Positions 5,215 through 7,646 of a stretch of DNA of 7,646 nt are shown piece by piece; the first letter of the stretch is position 1, and each line of letters opens with the position of its first letter. The position numbers were made by a program, and so were the translations under genes. A model generated the notes under the pieces. It worked only from the letters and a program-made list of their open reading frames with translations. It ran no database searches and had not been told where the DNA came from. The stretch spans positions 1 through 7,646 of the forward strand of contig CAYLMM010000086.1 of assembly GCA_964384825.1 (NCBI GenBank). The letters are read 5' to 3'. The stretch comes from CAYLMM01 sp964384825. Lineage in GTDB: Bacteria > Krumholzibacteriota > Krumholzibacteriia > LZORAL124-64-63.

Positions 5215-6795
5215 CTAGCCGCAGGCTCCTTCCAGTTCTATGACGTTGGTGGTGGAGTGCAGGAGCTGGTCGATGACGGCCTCGCCGCGGAAGCCGATGT
5301 CGACGAAGTGATCGCCGACGGCCGTGATGACGCCTCCGACGAAGTTGAACATCATCTGCGACCGCACCTCCAGACCGGTCAACGGCTGGCCGGAATCCTT
5401 GTTGGTGCCGCTGATCCGCAGCACCTGGGTGAATGGAATCCGCACGTTGGGGATGGTCTTGACCGCATCGTACACCTCGACCGCGGTATAGGGCGGCAGG
5501 GTGATGGTGCGGACTCGCGACACCTCGGTCGTGGTGGTCAGCGATTCGGACCAGGTGTTCGTGCTCGCCGCGGTGACCGACGTGGTTACCGATGCCCCGA
5601 CCTGCACCTCGGCGGACTGCGTGACCTCTTCTCCCACTTCGCCGATCCCCTCGACATCGACGCCCACCTTGGAGGTCACCGAGTAGCCCACGGTCAGCTG
5701 GGCGGAGAGGGTGGCCCCGGCGAAGAGCTGCAGGCTCTCGGAGGTCCCCACGGTGGTGGTGCTGCTGCGCTGCTCGGTGCGGCCGACCGATTCCTCGAGC
5801 GTGCCGGACGAGCAGTTCCTCAGCTTGCCCCGATAGGCGAAATCCAGCCGGGCCGGGGGCATGATGGGCTGGTTGAAGACGGTGCCGCGGTCGGCGATCA
5901 CCCAGTCGATGCAGTCGGAGATCAGGCGGAACCGCCCGGGCTCGCCGGCGGTGACGGCCAGGACGTCGCCCGCGCCGGGAACGTCTTCCAGGAAGTCGAT
6001 ATAATCGGTGGTTCCGGCCAGGCGCAGCCGCATCCAGCCGTCCTCGTCCGGTTCCGGCACCAGCCTGGCGGGCGTCATCGAGGAATCGTAGCCCAGCCAG
6101 GTGTCGCCGTCGGTGATGCAGCACCAGTAATTGCCGCTCACCTCGCCGGGATTCTGCAGATGGTAGGTTCCGTCCTCGCCTTCGACGGGGATGAACATGA
6201 ACTGCTGGGCCATGTCGCCTTCGACGTACTGCGCGTCGGGCTGCATCGTCTCGGAAATTCCCGAGAGGATGCCGCCGTAGCCTTCGCGCTGGATGAGATA
6301 GGGCAGGTCGTGGCGCAGCATCACCGGCGGCAACAGGGTGGGCATGTCGGTGGAGATGGACAGGGGGAGATTCGAGTTGTCCAGGACCAGGTCCTGTTCC
6401 TGATGAACGGCCAGCTCCGCGCCGCCCGCGTCGCGCACGACGATCTGCAGGCTCACGCCCTGCGCGAAGGCCGCGGCCTCGTCGTCGTCGAGCTCGTCGG
6501 TGTCGAAGGCCAGGATGGCCAGATTGGTGGTGTCGTCCACCGGCAGGGTGGCGTTCCGGTCGCCGTGGTCGGCGAAGGTCAGAACGACGTCGGCCGCGGT
6601 GTAGCCCTTGCGGAAGATGGGACGCGTATCGATGACGACGCCGACGTAGCCGTCGTCCACGTGGATGTCGTCTCCGGGCGCGTTTTCCTGGGGCGACGAA
6701 GGATCGTCGGAGCAGCCCCAGAACAGGCAGAAGACCAGGGAAAGAATCGGAACGAGGAGCCAAAACCGGGATCGATTACACGAATGAAAAATCAT
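5215..6795 (-). CDS. Lipoprotein with aerolysin/ETX-MTX2-like pore-former C-terminal domain
   Basis: The 526-residue product starts at ATG 6795 with GGGAG (6806-6802) 6 bases upstream; the frame runs back to 7011 but would cross the promoter. A basic, hydrophobic signal (8-27) ends in Leu-Phe-Trp-Gly-Cys, so Cys28 is the likely lipidated residue, followed by an acidic Ser/Pro/Asp linker (29-49). Residues 50-150 look like a beta-sandwich. Residues 155-318 show spaced aromatic/Leu strand repeats resembling a beta-trefoil. Residues 319-474 carry the aerolysin-type pattern: Leu-Arg-Asn-Cys-Ser-Ser-Gly-Thr (325-332), two long Ser/Thr/Val alternating strands (about 344-381 and 391-423) joined by a Gly/Glu turn, then Thr-Leu-Pro-Pro-Tyr-Thr-Ala-Val-Glu-Val (432-441) and Val-Arg-Ile-Pro-Phe (451-455). 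Aerolysin-fold proteins oligomerise into beta-barrel pores. Here the protein is probably exported and membrane-tethered, so a surface toxin, predation, defence or structural role is possible. It stands alone with its own promoter. The gene call is secure; the fold is motif-based inference. Confidence 0.85.
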   Translation of the reverse strand: MIFHSCNRSRFWLLVPILSLVFCLFWGCSDDPSSPQENAPGDDIHVDDGYVGVVIDTRPIFRKGYTAADVVLTFADHGDRNATLPVDDTTNLAILAFDTDELDDDEAAAFAQGVSLQIVVRDAGGAELAVHQEQDLVLDNSNLPLSISTDMPTLLPPVMLRHDLPYLIQREGYGGILSGISETMQPDAQYVEGDMAQQFMFIPVEGEDGTYHLQNPGEVSGNYWCCITDGDTWLGYDSSMTPARLVPEPDEDGWMRLRLAGTTDYIDFLEDVPGAGDVLAVTAGEPGRFRLISDCIDWVIADRGTVFNQPIMPPARLDFAYRGKLRNCSSGTLEESVGRTEQRSSTTTVGTSESLQLFAGATLSAQLTVGYSVTSKVGVDVEGIGEVGEEVTQSAEVQVGASVTTSVTAASTNTWSESLTTTTEVSRVRTITLPPYTAVEVYDAVKTIPNVRIPFTQVLRISGTNKDSGQPLTGLEVRSQMMFNFVGGVITAVGDHFVDIGFRGEAVIDQLLHSTTNVIELEGACG

Positions 6796-6899
6796 TTCTA
6801 TCTCCCGAGCGAAAGGTCCCTGATGAATCCTCACCGCAGTCCATCCCTGCCGGAATCGATGCGATGGGTCACTGGTGCCCGGGCGGCGACATCCGGGGG

Positions 6900-6929
6900 A
6901 TACTAGATATTTTGACAGGACAGTGTCAA
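6900..6929 (-). promoter_or_regulatory. Promoter of the aerolysin-like lipoprotein gene, with inverted repeat
   Basis: On the minus strand a consensus TTGACA (6929-6924) is followed after 18 bases by TAGTAT (6905-6900), in a distinctly AT-rich patch. Start of transcription would be near 6893, giving a leader of about 98 bases. The -35 box is one arm of the perfect inverted repeat TTGACA-N6-TGTCAA (6912-6929), so a dimeric regulator bound here would block or control polymerase. The -10 match is only four of six. Confidence 0.5.
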
Positions 6930-6956
6930 GAAAGGGATTCCGGCGGCTGCTCCGGG

Positions 6957-6986
6957 AGAAACGAAAAACGGCTTCGGGACGAGCCG
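6957..6986 (-). terminator. Intrinsic terminator downstream of mobA
   Basis: On the minus strand CGGCTCG pairs with CGAAGCCG (stem of 7 bp with one bulged A, loop TCC), followed immediately by TTTTTCGTTT. This is a standard Rho-independent terminator about 92 bases after the mobA stop and just upstream of the lipoprotein promoter, which separates the two units. A smaller 4-bp hairpin (7063-7073) lies nearer the mobA stop. Together with the lipoprotein promoter this accounts for most of 6796-7077; I see no gene there. Confidence 0.6.
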
Positions 6987-7077
6987 AAATGCGGAGCAGA
7001 AAAAATCGCACGGGAATTCACGGGATTGATATCTCGGACAGCCGGAGTATGTTTGAATAAAGCGGCGCTGCCGGTTC

Positions 7078-7646
7078 CTAACGCGTTTCCGTCCCGTCGC
7101 CGGGGCGGTTCACGTTTCGGAAAGATCGCAATTCACGATCGTGCCCGCGGCAGCGCCGCTCATCCCAGATGTCCACTTCCACCTCGTCGAAGAAGCTCGG
7201 CACCCGGCAGGGTCCCTGGGCCAGAGCCGCCTCGATCGGCGCCAGGCAGCGCTTGCCGTAGATCGCGTGCAGCGGCTCCCAGCCGTCTTCGGTGCGGGGG
7301 ACCGTCACGTCGCCGCGGCCGTGTTCGATCATGGCCGACAGCAGCGCGGGCGACAGCCAGGGCATGTCGCAGGCCACCACCAGCAGGCGGTCGGCGGCGC
7401 AGGCCTCCAGCGCGGCATGGATGCCCACCAGCGGGCCGCGGCCTTCGAGGCGGTCGCAAACCACCCGGCAGCCCTGCGGCGCGTCGACTTCGCGGCCGGG
7501 ACGGGTGACGGCCATCACCTCGCCGCACAGGGGCGCGACGATCCGGTGCACGTGATGCAGAAGGGTGGTGTCGCCCCAGGGGAGGGATGCCTTGTCCCGG
7601 CCCATGCGGACGGAATCGCCGCCGATCAGGATGGCTCCCGAGACGG
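7078..7646 (-). CDS. mobA: Molybdenum cofactor guanylyltransferase MobA (5' end outside window)
   Basis: MobA transfers GMP from GTP to molybdopterin-Mo to make the guanine dinucleotide cofactor used by DMSO-reductase-type enzymes, in the cytoplasm. The frame continues to the window edge, with the first visible residues Val-Ser-Gly-Ala-Ile-Leu-Ile-Gly-Gly-Asp-Ser-Val-Arg-Met-Gly-Arg-Asp-Lys, the nucleotide-binding signature of the family. An apparent internal ATG at 7605 is only the Met of this motif, not the start; perhaps 5-10 residues are missing. Further signatures are Gly-Pro-Leu-Val-Gly-Ile-His-Ala-Ala-Leu, then Val-Ala-Cys-Asp-Met-Pro-Trp-Leu-Ser-Pro with the Mg-binding Asp, and near the C-terminus Phe-Arg-Asn-Val-Asn-Arg-Pro-Gly-Asp, a family hallmark. 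About 188 residues are visible, the usual length. The second position after Gly-Gly is Ser, as in typical members. Close relatives such as MocA (CTP) share the fold, but Phe-Arg-Asn-Val-Asn favours MobA. Confidence 0.92.
   Translation of the reverse strand, partial: VSGAILIGGDSVRMGRDKASLPWGDTTLLHHVHRIVAPLCGEVMAVTRPGREVDAPQGCRVVCDRLEGRGPLVGIHAALEACAADRLLVVACDMPWLSPALLSAMIEHGRGDVTVPRTEDGWEPLHAIYGKRCLAPIEAALAQGPCRVPSFFDEVEVDIWDERRCRGHDRELRSFRNVNRPGDGTETR

Noticed and set aside
5024..6763. Long minus-strand frame (579 codons) offset from the lipoprotein frame
   Set aside because: The product is dominated by Arg/Gly/Pro/His repeats, the usual result of reading a GC-rich gene out of frame, and it overlaps both the lipoprotein and the methyltransferase gene.
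5257..6906. Long open frame (549 codons) on the plus strand opposite the aerolysin-like lipoprotein
   Set aside because: It is antisense to a well-supported gene, has low-complexity Gly/Asp/His/Val-rich composition, no ribosome site and no recognisable domain; such frames are common opposite GC-rich genes.
6796..7011. N-terminal extension of the lipoprotein by 72 residues
   Set aside because: It would bury the signal peptide inside the protein and cross both the promoter and the mobA terminator; ATG 6795 has a proper ribosome site.
1..7646. CRISPR array, tRNA/rRNA genes, transposons or integrase sites
   Set aside because: I saw no spaced direct repeats, no tRNA-like cloverleaf, no terminal inverted repeats with target duplications, and no transposase or integrase motifs on either strand.

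Overview
The window is a GC-rich (roughly 60-65%), densely packed bacterial segment with good Shine-Dalgarno sites before almost every gene and short intergenic gaps. A run of exactly 100 N (1579-1678) marks a scaffold join, so this is a draft, probably metagenomic, assembly. Two lipoproteins, one with a mature start of the Cys-Ser-Asp-Asp-Pro-Ser-Ser-Pro type, suggest a Gram-negative bacterium from one of the less-studied high-GC phyla. That is an inference; no marker gene here fixes the taxon. I see no tRNA, rRNA, CRISPR array, transposase or phage gene.

Layout. Plus strand: the 3' end of an alpha/beta hydrolase (2-220) followed by a strong hairpin; a divergent RlmJ-type methyltransferase (366-1187); an RDD membrane protein cut off by the gap (1211-1578); the 3' part of a lipoprotein with much lower GC (1679-2017); then a tight three-gene run (2081-3343) encoding a multi-pass membrane protein, a small VOC/glyoxalase protein and a small protein with a conserved Arg-Ala-Pro-Gly-Thr-His core. 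Minus strand, converging on this run with 7 bases between the stop codons: a two-gene unit of a PadR repressor and a DUF2812 membrane protein (4240-3351), whose genes overlap as TGATG. The padR promoter overlaps palindromes that look like its own operator. Plus strand, divergent from padR: a SAM-dependent methyltransferase (4516-5145) with its own good promoter. Minus strand: a 526-residue lipoprotein (6795-5215) with its own promoter, and the 5'-truncated mobA for molybdenum cofactor maturation (7646-7078), with an intrinsic terminator between the two.

The most interesting item is the 526-residue lipoprotein. Its C-terminal half has the sequence pattern of aerolysin/ETX-MTX2-type beta-pore-forming proteins: long Ser/Thr-rich alternating strands, a Leu-Pro-Pro-Tyr-Thr segment and a later Ile-Pro-Phe. 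Before that lies a probable beta-trefoil-like region. A pore-former homologue made as a lipid-anchored lipoprotein, from a stand-alone gene under a promoter with a perfect inverted repeat, deserves follow-up. The remaining genes are mostly housekeeping or small conserved genes; the RlmJ-like protein with a changed catalytic motif is the second most notable.
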